Shown piece by piece: positions 8,901 to 18,088 of a stretch of DNA of 25,806 nt. Each line of letters opens with the position of its first letter. The first letter of the stretch is position 1. Where the stretch lies: contig JAITQZ010000119.1 of NCBI GenBank assembly GCA_031288635.1, forward strand, positions 1-25,806. Reading direction: 5' to 3'. A model generated the notes under the pieces. It was not told the origin of the DNA, searched no databases, and saw only the letters and a program-made list of their open reading frames with translations. This stretch comes from Candidatus Peribacteria bacterium. Lineage in GTDB: Bacteria; Patescibacteria; JAEDAM01; Absconditabacterales; Absconditicoccaceae. The translations under genes were made by a program, and so were the position numbers.

Positions 8901-8939
8901 TGATAAAAATATTGTACTTATTTTCTTAATTATATCAAG

Positions 8940-9457
8940 CTATTTCTTTCTTCCTGCCAAGATAGCCTGTTCCCATTCTTCCTCACTAGTAAAATTCCTC
9001 TGGGGAGTTTTGAGACTATCCATCTTTCTCGGGTCTTTGATGTAGAGAATCATTTTGACCAGTGTTGCCATTTCTGAATAGGTCAGATTTGTGATTTGTT
9101 CTTTGGTGTATCAGGGATAGAAGTTCATAATACAGCACATATTTCGCACAATTAGAGCCTCTCAATACTCTCTATCCTGTGCATTCTTGGAGGCTACGAA
9201 ACTAAACCCACTCAATCAAAAATTTGCTTAATGAGCTCATCTTGTTGGCTCATAGAGAGTTCCCCCATAAAAATTTCATAAAACGCTGACCATTCTCCTT
9301 CTATCAGCATTCTTCTGAGGAGTTCTGCTGTATTGACCCCCAATTTAAGTTCTACAACTTTCGGCTCTCTGAAAATTCGCTTCTTGTCTTCAAGGGTGAT
9401 TTCCACGGTTTTATAGCCGTTGAGAAACTCTTCAAGGTTGATGGTTTTGTTCGACAT
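8940..9457 (-). CDS. Tail assembly chaperone gpGT-like fusion, 172 aa, made by -1 frameshift
   Basis: The ribosome reads the gpG frame from ATG 9457 to the heptamer G-GGT-TTA (9209-9203). It then slips back one base and continues in the second frame (AGT TTC GTA GCC) to TAG 8940-8942, giving 85 + 87 residues. The second frame has no usable start of its own: a TAA lies just before it. It contains two TGA glycines and ends 'EEEWEQAILAGRKK'. Seven bases after the slip site a stem AGCCTC/GAGGCT (9195-9190 with 9161-9156) can form, the usual distance for a frameshift-stimulating hairpin. gpG/gpGT proteins wrap the tape measure and recruit tail tube subunits. Confidence 0.85.
9194..9457 (-). CDS. 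Tail assembly chaperone gpG-like, 87 aa
   Basis: ATG 9455-9457 to TAG 9194-9196; TGA 9212-9214 is Gly, adding four residues past the standard-code stop. It is a small acidic protein ('TINLEEFLNGYKTVEITLED') of the type found before siphovirus tape measure genes, with a helical C-terminal half ('MSQQDELIKQIFDG'). It is the unshifted product; the slip site is two codons before its stop. It is preceded by a terminator-like hairpin and a T-rich leader, and no Shine-Dalgarno sequence. Confidence 0.88.
9203..9209 (-). promoter_or_regulatory. -1 ribosomal frameshift site
   Basis: Minus-strand GGGTTTA read as G GGT TTA in the gpG frame, a canonical X-XXY-YYZ heptamer. The stop TAG follows after two more codons, and a possible 6-bp stem begins 7 bases downstream. 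Confidence 0.85.
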
Positions 9458-9485
9458 CTGTAAATAGTGAAAGAATAAAAAGACC

Positions 9486-9537
9486 TATTGGAAAACTGGC
9501 AAGTTAAACCAATAAGCCTTTATTTCTTGCCAGTTTT
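9486..9537 (-). terminator. Hairpin between tail tube and gpG, with loop-flank complementarity
   Basis: A perfect 12-bp stem, AAAACTGGCAAG (9492-9503) with CTTGCCAGTTTT (9526-9537). On the minus strand it is followed by CCAATAGG and then CTTTTTATT. The CCAATA flank (complement of 9486-9491) can pair with the loop (9509-9514). It sits 80 to 30 bases before the gpG start and probably lowers or tunes read-through from the abundant tail tube message. Confidence 0.75.
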
Positions 9538-9546
9538 TTAATTGCA

Positions 9547-10344
9547 TTAGGTAGTAACAAATCCTTTATACTTTTCGTTGATGATCTCCCCTGTGATTTC
9601 CAGTGGCATTCCTGCCGTGGTGTTATCACTATCAGCAATTTGAGCAATGACAGCTTTATTGGCTTGACAGTTATCCACATATTGTAGGATATATCTCTTG
9701 TTCCCGTTCCATTCATACTCGTTGATGAGGAGCATTTTGAAGGGTTTTGCCAGAGAGTTCACATAGTGAGTAAAGTATTTCGCAGTAGTATCAGGAGTGA
9801 TGGTATAAGTAATGATGATTTTGGTTGTTGCCATATCAGCCTCAGTCAAAACTCCACCAGCAAGAAGTGTAACGAGAGTACAATCTCCGATATTTTCCTT
9901 TCCTAATTCGTAGTCAGTATCTTTAACGAGCGTCTCTTCTACTCCATTTACTATCGCTTTAGCGGAGGAAATGGTTGCAAGAGCCCCATTAGCGTTGGCA
10001 TACTTCAAAAGTATGCTACTATCAAACGACCAGTTTCAGGGAAGCAGTTCTACCACATCTCCTGCAATACTTCCACCTTGCAGTTCAATAAGTCCATTTT
10101 GAACGATCGCCCTCTTTTCTGGGGTGAGTTCGTGCATTGTGAAGTTGATATTGAGCTTATTTCCATTGGTCATCTTTTTGAGCTGTCCATTGGAATAGAC
10201 ATCATCTACCGTTTCTCCACCAGCAGAAATATCTTGGTCTTTATAAAATCCTACTTGGAGCATTTTATTCCAATCATACCCAATGAAGATTTCCATACTA
10301 TTGGGGATCATGTCCTGAGGATTAAGTGGTGCTTTTAGAGTCAT
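9547..10344 (-). CDS. Major tail tube protein, 265 aa
   Basis: ATG 10342-10344 to TAA 9547-9549. A TGA at 10036-10038 (Gly after 'VVELLP') joins two halves. The N-terminal half is beta-rich ('GYDWNKMLQVGFYKDQDISAG' style) with 'NGQLKKMTNGNKLNINFTM', the second half contains a strand-rich domain ('TKIIITYTITPDTTAKYF') and ends 'EITGEIINEKYKGFVTT'. The pattern and the place (after capsid genes, right before gpG) fit a tail tube protein whose hexamers stack into the tail shaft. The extra middle segment could be a surface Ig-like domain. Confidence 0.82.
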
Positions 10345-10368
10345 AATGTTTCAAAAAAAGAAATAAAA

Positions 10369-10665
10369 TTAGGCATCCGTGCTACCTGCTTTAATATCCA
10401 ATCCATTCGTTTCTATCAAAGCAATAAGTTCTTGTTTGTTCTCCTTGCCTGTGAGAGCTACTTCGTTTTTGGTGAGGAATTCAGCAAGGTCTTTTTTGGT
10501 ATAGGAATCATAAGGAGAGGTTGTAGCACCTGTGTCTACTGGAACTTCTTTTTCGTCTACTTTTTTCATAACAGAAGGGAAAAATCAGATTTTTTCTCCT
10601 ATTGTTTCTCCTACTTTGTAGGTCTTTTCATTGAGTGTAAACTCTTTGGTTACGATATAGGTCAT
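10369..10665 (-). CDS. Small LEM/HeH-domain-like head protein, 98 aa
   Basis: ATG 10663-10665 to TAA 10369-10371; TGA 10585-10587 is Gly in 'GEKIGFFPSV', so the standard-code start at 10569 loses a third of the protein. The first 33 residues form a beta-hairpin-like unit ('VTKEFTLNEKTYKVGETI'), then comes a Ser/Thr/Pro-rich linker, then a helix-turn-helix of LEM/HeH or SAP-like form ('YTKKDLAEFLTKNEVALTG' and 'ENKQELIALIETNG'). Such domains appear in small phage head or head-fibre proteins just after the capsid gene. A nucleic-acid or capsid-surface role is inference. Confidence 0.6.
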
Positions 10666-10691
10666 AATAAAAATACATAAAGAATAAAAGG

Positions 10692-10726
10692 AATACTGGA
10701 GACTGCCACTAGGCAGTAACTCCAGC
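10692..10726 (-). terminator. Terminator-like hairpin at the capsid stop codon
   Basis: CTGGAG with CTCCAG outside and ACTGCC with GGCAGT inside make a nearly perfect 12-bp hairpin spanning the TAG of the capsid gene (10709-10711). On the minus strand it is followed by a TTTTATTC tract that also forms the leader of the next gene. Confidence 0.8.
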
Positions 10727-11845
10727 AATATATGCACACTTGTACGCATTTCTGTGCTGAGTGGTGATGATACTTCTGAGAGTTCTCTGAGTTTTTGAAC
10801 TATCTTCATCATCTTTGTCAATTCTGAAAAGAATATCTTCTCCGTCATCTGGGTGTACTCCCACATCCAAGAGAATATCATTCTCATTAAAAACAAAGAC
10901 ATCACCGTTTTTCAGATAGTTATCTACCTCGAATTTTAGCTCATATCCGAGACTATCACTTACATATCCAGTAATTAAAGCACCTCCTGTAAATTTAGGA
11001 TTGATACCGTTTACAGTTTTTTGCACATTGTTAAATGCATTATACAGTACATTCTTGGTCATAGCATTTACATAAATGACATTAGGAGTTCCGTTCTTTT
11101 GAGCAATTCCCAAAAGTACATTTTCAAACTTTTTCTCGGTTACTGCTCCTCACATATCAGCAGTGATACCACCATCATTGATGATAGCTTCTTTCAAACC
11201 TCCCATCATATTTCTTCCTTCATTCCCTGTTCCTGTTCCTCGGTCTTTGAATTTTCTTCCATAAAAAAGTCCTGTCTCGATATCCCCTCCCATTTCGTCC
11301 ATTTTACCAACGGATTCTTCGGAAAGTACATCAACATAATCTTTTTTGGAGTAAATTCTACTTCTGGTGGAAAGCAGAACATCTTTTGTGAATTCCTGTA
11401 CGATATTGGTTGATTCCACTTTATCGAGTTTCACAAAATCTTCCGTAATTTTCCCATCAGCTTCCGTTTTGTTCAGAATTGAGATTTCGGTATTCGCAGC
11501 AATAGCACTCGCAGGAGTATTCGCCCGTCCTCTTACTACGGTAAGGGTATTTTCTGACGGTTTTGCCGTAACTTTCACGAGTTCATCCCCAATCATTAAA
11601 ATGTATCCTTCTGTTACTCTCGTATACAGCTCAGGATTAACTACCAATGCGGTAGCAGAAGCTGTTGCAGCAGTAGTTACTGTTCCTTTTCTGGCTAACT
11701 GTTTGGTAGTGAAGAAAGATACAGTTTCTGATTCAATATTTTTTCCTCTATTAATTTTAGAGAGCAGAGGGGTTTTGGTTGGAGCAAGTAGTAAGATACC
11801 AGCAGTCCAATCGGATAATTTAAAGTCTTTCGTTAATCAGATCAT
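10709..11845 (-). CDS. Major capsid protein, SU10/DUF5309 type, 378 aa
   Basis: ATG 11843-11845 to TAG 10709-10711, with only two TGA glycines (11837-11839 and 11147-11149). The N-terminus 'TAGILLLAPTKTPLLSKINRG' and 'ESETVSFFTTKQLARKG', then 'TEGYILMIGDELVKVTA', 'NTLTVVRGRANTPASAI' and a Gly-rich 'DRGTGTGNEGRNMMGGL' are the signature of SU10-type (DUF5309) HK97-fold capsid proteins. The C-terminal half carries the P-domain-like strands. By my count 34 glycines use TGA only twice, far below other genes here, as expected for a highly expressed gene. It follows the scaffold gene. Confidence 0.9.
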
Positions 11846-11872
11846 AGTAATAAAGTATTAAAGAGTAAAAGA

Positions 11873-12667
11873 TTACTTTTTTTCCGACAAAAGTTTAATG
11901 TACTCTTGTCTTTCATTCGGAGAAAGTGCTTCTCCCTTTTCCAGTCTAGATTTGAATTCAGCAATTTTCCCAGCATTACCTCCATTGTCAGGCACTCCGC
12001 TTCCTCCTTTACCACCTTCTTTGGTTCAAAAGAGTTCCAGAGCATCTTCAATTTTGGATGCTTTATCGAAAGGATCTTCTACACCAGTGAGGAAGGACTC
12101 AAACTTTTTGAACTTTTCTTCTCACAAAGTCTTTTTCACTTCTTCTAGCTTGGTTTTATTCCTTTCGTCTTGTGCTTTGTTCCTTTCGTCCCAAAGCTTC
12201 TTTTCTGAGAGGAGTTTTTCTCTTTCTGCTTTCTTCTGAGCAAGCTCTTCATCTTTCGTTTGAATAACTTTCTCATACTCTCCAGCTTTCTTCTGTTTTT
12301 CTTCCTCCTCTTTCCTTTTAGCATCTTCGTACTCAGCTTCTTTCTGTTTGTACTTGGCTAATTCCGCTTCGATGGTCTTTCTTTTCTCAGTTTCTTCTCT
12401 GAGTCTGTAAGAAGGAATCATATCATCTTCCTTTTTACCACCGCCTTTATCGGAAGGCTCACCGCTTCATCCTCCTTTATCGGAAGGAGTACCGCCATTA
12501 TTTCCGTCTCCGTTTCCTCCATCTCCACCATCTCCTTCTGCAAAGAACCTTCCAAAGTTCATTCATCCAGCACCTGCAAAAGCGAGTTGTGATTGAGGGA
12601 AGAAAAGAGATAAGAAGTCTGACATCGACTGTGATACATACACGATGAATTGTTGTAGTGTTTTCAT
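11873..12667 (-). CDS. Capsid scaffolding protein, 264 aa
   Basis: ATG 12665-12667 to TAA 11873-11875. The N-terminal 35 residues are hydrophobic. A low-complexity Gly/Asp/Asn linker follows (two SDKGGG copies). Then comes a strongly charged coiled coil ('EAELAKYKQKEAEYEDAKRK' and on), and a conserved-looking C-terminal tail ('EFKSRLEKGEALSPNERQEY'). Scaffolds are helical, charged and bind the capsid protein through the C-terminus; the gene lies directly before the capsid gene. The first residues could instead be untranslated, with ATG codons at about residues 15 and 36 as alternatives. A protease domain is not visible. Confidence 0.82.
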
Positions 12668-12688
12668 ACCAGTTTTTTTACATAAAAT

Positions 12689-12716
12689 AAAAGCGACTGT
12701 GAATATAGTCGCTTTT
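12689..12716 (-). terminator. Terminator-like hairpin before the scaffold gene
   Basis: A perfect 10-bp stem, AAAAGCGACT (12689-12698) with AGTCGCTTTT (12707-12716), loop of 8. On the minus strand TTTTATTTTATG follows, leading into the scaffold start 22 bases on. Confidence 0.8.
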
Positions 12717-12735
12717 GTGATTTAGTGTAAATTTT

Positions 12736-12981
12736 CTATGAGAGTTTCTTTATGAGATTGGTGATGTATTCCTCTATTTCTTTCACATATTCTTGTTGGA
12801 TTTCCTCGCTATCACTGCTTCAAATTTCTGCATCTTTGTATTGCTCAATAAGTTCAAACAGTCTTGCTCTTTTCTCCTCTGGCGATAATCCTTCTTTTCC
12901 AAGGTCGCTAAAAGTAGCATCAGCGTACCTCTTTACCCTAAATTCCATCGTTGGTTCTTGTCCTACAAAATCTACACTCAT
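12736..12981 (-). CDS. Small acidic protein, 81 aa, coupled to the ART gene
   Basis: ATG 12979-12981 to TAG 12736-12738; one TGA encodes the Gly in 'AEIGSSDSEEI'. The protein is acidic and mostly helical ('SPEEKRARLFELIEQYKDA', 'QEYVKEIEEYITNLIKKL'). Its ATG lies inside the last codons of the ADP-ribosyltransferase-like gene (overlap of 10 bases), so the two are translated together. I do not recognise the family. It could be an ordinary small head protein, a scaffold helper, or, because of the tight coupling and the charge, a partner that keeps the ART inactive in the producing cell; that last idea is inference. Confidence 0.65.
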
Positions 12982-13478
12982 TTTCTTAATGTAATAACTA
13001 AATAATCGTTTTCTTTGTATCTATCCCCAATTATAAACTTTTCCCCCCTATTTATCAAGACTTCTTTCTGGGATGGATATTGTGAGTATTTATTCACACT
13101 AATTCCTGCCCCTTCTATTTCAAACATAACTTTATAATTTCATTTCAAGAAGATACCTGCTACATCCTTCTCTTTCGATGTACTCATATATCATTTATCG
13201 AAAAAAGTATCACCATTCAAAAGTTTATTATACTCTTTTTCTGTCAATGAAGCTCATCTGTAAAATGTTCATTCTTCCTTTGGGAGATTTGCAAAGAGTT
13301 TATCCATCACTCCCAGAGAGAATTTGTCTTCTTTGGTAAGGTTTCCTTGTCTGAGGTGTGCATTTAGAGTAAGATTTCCTTTTCTGGTATAGTCTAATAG
13401 TATCGCCTCATTCACTGTCCCAATCGGAGACTCTAACATATTGTGCTTATATTTCACAGCTCTTAATGCTTTTTCCAA
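12972..13478 (-). CDS. ADP-ribosyltransferase-like protein (MuF-associated ART), about 168 aa
   Basis: TAG is at 12972-12974. The frame opens at 13526, just past the TAA at 13527-13529, and has no early ATG; TTG 13476-13478 is the likeliest start, overlapping no coding sequence of the MuF gene. The ART fold triad is visible: Arg74 in 'FYRGAS', Ser-Thr-Ser at 99-101 in 'YMSTS', and Gln137-Lys-Glu139 in 'QKEVLINRG'. The final Q-x-E rather than E-x-E is the C3-exoenzyme-like form, so the target residue is probably not arginine. Several TGA glycines are used. In many phages an ART is fused to the C-terminus of the MuF head protein and is thought to be injected with the DNA to modify host proteins. 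Here it is a separate frame, directly after MuF. Confidence 0.75.
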
Positions 13479-13489
13479 ATCCTCATTTT

Positions 13490-14341
13490 CTAATTTATCT
13501 CATCCAGAGCAATTTCTATGTATCCTTTACAATTGGGATGATAAGGAGGAAGTTCTACTGCTCCCTTCGCTATATCGAAAACTCTATTTTTGTATCTCTG
13601 GCAGATACTACAACAATCAATGTGTTCAATCACTAGAAACTTCGTAAATCCGTTTTCTATGCCTCTGTTCAGGGTTCATTGGGTATTAGCCAGAGCAGTC
13701 TGAGTTCTGACAAGCATATCTACATATCTCTTGATGTTCCGTGTCTTTCCTCATCTATCACGAAAACTTGCTATTCCTTTTTGTTCAAAGGATTTTATCA
13801 GATTTGCTTTTTGTTCAGCAATATTTCCTTTCACCATCCCTTTGGCGAGGAATTCGGTCACATCTATTCCATAGAGAGTAGCGAGGGTTGACCTCATATT
13901 GACCCCTATTCCATCAATGGAAGCATTCACATATCCAAAATCCTCATTCAGGAGTGCTTTCCCTGCTTCAAGGTGTACGGGTCAGACTTCACGAACCATC
14001 CCGCTTACCGTTTCCAACCTTTCCTGATAATTCTTTTGGTTTTGTTTGGTGAGTTCGATAAACATTTTATCATTCCCTTGAAAATCTTCGACATACAATG
14101 CTCCTTTGAGATACTCTTCTTGGACACGAAGGTCTGCCCAAAGTTTGTAATCAGATTTCATTTGCTCTTGGAGAGCTTTAATTCTTTTGAGGTATTGGTT
14201 AGCTTTGGTAAGGTTACCTACTCCTACCGCTTGTCGATACAGTTGCTCTATCTCTCTACTCGCTTGATGAAAAACCCTGATGAGTTCTTCATCGAAATAA
14301 TCGTCAGTAATTGCAGTAAAGTCAGTTCTTTTTATCGCCAT
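13490..14341 (-). CDS. Minor head protein, phage Mu F-like head morphogenesis (SPP1 gp7-like), 283 aa
   Basis: ATG 14339-14341 to TAG 13490-13492; TGA glycines occur at 13982-13984, 13751-13753 and 13676-13678. The N-terminal half is helical ('QASREIEQLYRQAVGVG'). The C-terminal MuF domain carries the recognisable Cys cluster 'EHIDCCSICQRYKNRVF' and 'LPPYHPNCKGYI'. These proteins bind the portal inside the head and may be ejected with the DNA. The frame ends right after the MuF domain, and the ART frame follows in the -1 phase 12 bases later. I checked the junction for a slippery heptamer and see none, so two genes are more likely than one frameshifted fusion. Confidence 0.88.
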
Positions 14342-14517
14342 AAGAGTTTAATTGGAAGAAGTAGAGCAAAAAGCAGAAGAAAAAGAGCAAGACAACCTTG
14401 AAGAAAAAGAAACCAAAATAAAGCTACCGCCTCTTTGGTTCTCATTTTTTCCAACATTGATTGCAGTTTCTCGGTGAGGGTGGTTTCGTTATCAAAAATG
14501 TACTTTCGCATATTCAT
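14332..14517 (-). CDS. Small tail-anchored membrane protein, 61 aa
   Basis: ATG 14515-14517 (coupled as TAATG with the portal stop) to TAA 14332-14334, overlapping the MuF start by 10 bases. The first 30 residues are charged helix ('TLTEKLQSMLEKMRTKEAV'), followed by a hydrophobic segment of about 23 residues ending in a short basic tail (KLLWR). Coupling on both sides shows it is a true gene. A membrane protein between portal and MuF is unusual; possible roles are holin-like or membrane attachment of assembling heads, both inference. Confidence 0.65.
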   Translation of the reverse strand: MNMRKYIFDNETTLTEKLQSMLEKMRTKEAVALFWFLFLQGCLALFLLLFALLLPIKLLWR

Positions 14518-16007
14518 TATTCGTCTTGGTTAGGAGATAAAGTACTTCAAGTTCTTTTATATTGGTCTATCATCTCTTCATCTACCGTATCCAGCTCTTT
14601 TTTTGCTTCCTCTTCGTCCATTCCCATCGTGAATTTGATGGCTGATTTTTTGGACATAATCCCCATATTCATCTGTTGCTCTGCAATACGAGTATTCTTT
14701 TCAATGTTGAAGATTTCTACCTTTGGAAACTTGATGGTAGGATATGTAGTAATGGTACTTCCTGTTGCAAATTCCAACATACACACAAACATTGCTTGTA
14801 GGGTAGTGTAAATCATATTCTGCTTTTTGGAAACCCTACTATAAAATCCTTCAAACTCTTTCTCGGTGGTTCCCACAGGATTACTTCCTATCAAGGCATC
14901 CAATCCTAAAAACACGGTAGGAACACTTGAGACAGAAGATACTAACCTGAAAAGGAGTGGTAAATATTCCTTGATTGCAGTGTTGATATAGGAACTATCC
15001 TTCACGATGTAGGTTGCTGGTTGTTCTCCTCCTTCGTGGATGATGTAGTCTGGCTTTTCGGTCAGCTTTTTGATTCTTGTTGATTCCTTTTTCTCAGTAT
15101 CCCAGTTGGGTTTAAGTGCATTTGCTCCTTTTGTTCCTGCATAACTTGCTGGAACGGACATTATACTAGTCAGATTTTTAATGAATTCTATAGAAATCTG
15201 GCTTGTCCTATCGTTTATCTCTTCAAAGAGCGAAGCAAGGTCTACGTAGTCAGATTGATTAAAATATCTCGGAATATTCCCTATTCTATCGGTATTTTTG
15301 TCTTTTGTAACCATATGGGGATTTTCCAAATCGTTATTGAAAAGAAAAATGGGGAGTTTGGAGAGGACTTCTTCACTTTTCGCTTCTTCAATCTTATTGG
15401 TAAAATTCCAATTGATGTCGTAAGCATAGATTTCACCAAAGTATCCTTTCCGTTGTCCATTTTCTTTGGCATACCTATCTACATACAGCTTATTATCGTT
15501 GGGAGACTGGCTATCAGTAATCACCGAAAAAATGAAATGCTCTTTGATGTCCTCAAAGCTATCTCCTATGGTGAGTCCATTCATATTTGCGGAATAATTC
15601 GTTACGGGGATATGTTCAATTCTCACTTTCTCATCATCAGTTTTTCTTACTCTCGCTATGGCATAACCGATACTTGATTGGGAATTGATGAGAGCATTGA
15701 GAGTGATTTGGAGCTTATTTTTATCCGTGATAGTGATAAATTTTGTGTTGAGGTCTTCGCTCTCTCGTTCTACATTGACTCACTTCCCAATGATGGTATT
15801 CGTATACGCCGAAGTGATTGCCCTAGCAAAATTGATAGGAAGGTAAATAGTGTCATCTTTACCATCTTTCGTGAGGTCGGATTTGATGTTAAAAATCTTT
15901 TTACGGAAATTATTATCCGAAAAAGTAGTAAGCTCGTTAGCATACATACTAGCAAACCTTTCTTTTGATTTGATAAATTCCCTAAAAGAAGCAATATTGA
16001 TCGTCAT
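14517..16007 (-). CDS. Portal protein (SPP1 gp6 family type), 496 aa
   Basis: ATG 16005-16007 to TAA 14517-14519. TGA glycines at 15780-15782 and 14547-14549 join three fragments. Typical portal parts are visible: N-terminal wing with 'PINFARAITSAYTNTIIGKG', central 'KLPIFLFNNDLENPHMVTK' style strands, the 'GLDALIGSNPVGTTEKEFEG' loop before the long stem helix, and the C-terminal 'MGIMSKKSAIKFTMGMDEEE' clip-following helix that is common to gp6-like portals. The dodecamer forms the DNA channel and binds terminase. A TTG at 16023-16025 is a possible earlier start. Confidence 0.92.
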
Positions 16008-16072
16008 TGAGTGGGGAGTAAACAATAAAAAATCTTTTGTGTACTATACACAAATTCCTAATTTAGTGCTGA

Positions 16073-17590
16073 TTATATTTCGATGAGAGGGTATTTCCTC
16101 ATCTGATAGCTGATAGCTTCTCCAAGTATTCCGTCATCGTGATGTCCAGCTTGTGCTACTTCTTTCATCTGCTCGTTGTAGATGAGGGTGTACATCTCTT
16201 TTTGGATTCTGGGGTCAATTTCCGTAATAAACCTTTCTCTAATGGCTTCCTTAAATTCTGACATCATAATAGGTCTGGTCTTACTATTCGTTTCTCGTCC
16301 AATTTTCTGGGTTTGGTAGTTGTTTTTGCGGTCGATGGTCTGTTGCATAAAAAGTAAGTCATATCGTGGATAGTCCACAGCTCTTGCATAAAAGGCGTGT
16401 CCTGTGTTGTTCTTTTCTACTCCATACCTTCCCCAGTATCAGAGTTCTATCAGTCTATCAATGACAACACACAGATATTCAGGAGGACATCTTCCGTAGT
16501 AGACTGCCAGTAGTTCAAGGGTTTCTGGCTCACGAATGATGATGCTTGCAAAATCACCATCAATCACTCCTTCGCAGGTATCAGATCCACCTACAATCTG
16601 CTTTTTCGGTGCTGGTCTGTAAATCCGTAAGTCTGGAATAACCTCATCTACACGATAAGGAGGAGTAATCAGATTTTTGATGAGAATACTATCAAATACC
16701 GTTCTTCCTGTGGTGAGGAAAGCTTCCTCTGGGGTAGTAGGGTATTCCTGAAAAATGATTCTCGCATCAGCGTATTGTTCATATTTTTTTAGGTATCGTT
16801 TTTTCTGCTCCTCTGTCAGGTGAATCTCTTTTCCTTGCCAGTCTTTTATGGGATTATTGAGGTGTTGCAGTTCTTTGGGAAGAATAACCTTTTCGCCTTT
16901 CCCCAAGGGAAGTTGATATTCATCTACCATATACCATCAGAGAAAAATACAGGTTCGTGTTGGATTATCTCCTGCATCTTGTCGCTTGTGTCGGAGCTGT
17001 TCAAAGGCATTCCCAAATCCATTTGCAGTGGTTTCAACGGCGATGTCTCCGTCATTAGGTACGGTATCTAATGCACTCGCTAACATCTTATCCGCATCAC
17101 CCATAAATGCCATTTCAGAAATGTGGAGTTTAGTTCGTGTAGATCCTCTCGGACTTCTGATGACTTTGATTTTGCTGTGGTTATCAATAAACGAAAGCTC
17201 AAACTTACTATCATATTTCTCTTTTGGTTTTGTGAAAGTGATTCAATTTTTTAGTCTGATGGATTGGGGAAAATTTGCATTGGCGAATTTTACTTTGTCG
17301 AAAATTTCGATCCTTGCATCATCAGAATTAACGATAATTCCCACATTCCTATTGCTCTTCATAATCACATCGTCCAATCCACTAATCACTTCATTGGTGG
17401 TTACTCCTGACTGCCTTCCTTTGAGGATGATTAACCTCACTCTTCCAAATTTCTCTCTCAGCTCTCTTTTTTTGTTTTCCAAAAGCTCCTGTGTGGCATT
17501 TCTGACAAAGTTCACAGTCTTTCCTTGTTTATTAACGAGTTTGTAGAGGTGAGAAAGCCTCCACTTCTTGCTATAAAAGTTGCTCTGCAT
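16073..17590 (-). CDS. Terminase large subunit, 505 aa
   Basis: ATG 17588-17590 to TAA 16073-16075, a single frame once TGA is Gly (17243, 16439 and others). The ATPase half has a Walker A-like '[10 protein letters not shown]' (58-65) with Val in place of the usual Lys/Gly, and a Walker B-like '[10 protein letters not shown]' near 155-163. The nuclease half has an acidic '[14 protein letters not shown]' (Asp337 first) and the terminal '[10 protein letters not shown]' (483 on). It cuts and pumps phage DNA through the portal, which is the next gene. The missing Walker A lysine is worth noting; some terminases place the lysine or arginine elsewhere, and Arg59 precedes it here. Confidence 0.95.
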
Positions 17591-17927
17591 TTACTCTTAT
17601 TTTTTTAAAGACATTTCTCATAATGTTTTTGACTTTCATTTCATCCACTCAGAGAATATCAGCAATATCTTTTTTATAAACCTTGCTTCCGTCTCGTTCA
17701 TTCTCGAAATAACAATCTAAACAAAAATCTTGTATTTCTTCAATGACTTGTTTGTAGTTGTCTTGTATCTTAATTTTCCTCGAAAAACTGTTTCTCTCTT
17801 CTTTCCGATAGTAGCAGATAGTGAGGACATTCCCTTGAATGGAAAACTTCATCAGTCATTTTTTGAAGACATATTGGGTTCTCGTGAAATACCTAATAAG
17901 CTGGTGAGTGAATTTGTTTATGTTCAT
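17571..17927 (-). CDS. Small HTH protein (sigma region 4-like or terminase accessory), 118 aa
   Basis: ATG 17925-17927 to TAG 17571-17573, with TGA glycines at 17856-17858 and 17649-17651. The C-terminal 40 residues look like a helix-turn-helix: 'YKKDIADILGVDEMKVKNIM' followed by 'RNVFKKIR', the style of sigma region 4 or ArpU-type late regulators. The N-terminal part is a beta-rich unit ('FSIQGNVLTICYYRKEERNS'). It overlaps the large terminase start by 20 bases. It may regulate late transcription or help terminase recognise DNA; the sequence does not decide. Confidence 0.6.
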
Positions 17928-18031
17928 ATATTATTTATGTGAGATGTAAAGAGGTTGTAAGAGTATGATTTTTTGTCTGTTTTTATCGGGATTTTCTTTG
18001 CAGTTGTGTTGATTCTTTTTCTGTTCATCAT
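17918..18031 (-). CDS. Possible small basic protein, 37 aa
   Basis: ATG 18029-18031, preceded by GCAGGA, to TAA 17918-17920, overlapping the next gene by 10 bases. The peptide is very basic at its start (MMNRKRINTTAKKIPIKTDK) and has one TGA Gly. It fills the only sizeable gap in this part of the operon. There is no family match and the length is too short to judge; the T-rich complementary strand also gives hydrophobic ORFs here. Confidence 0.25.
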
Positions 18032-18088
18032 TCCTGCTACTCGATTTTGGCTTTTCTTGGAGTCTAGTATAATAAATGTTTCAAATGT

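Noticed and set aside
13490..13530. A programmed -1 frameshift joining MuF and the ART into one protein
   Set aside because: The phase would fit, but there is no X-XXY-YYZ heptamer in the overlap. Two genes are the simpler reading, with a read error as the other possibility.
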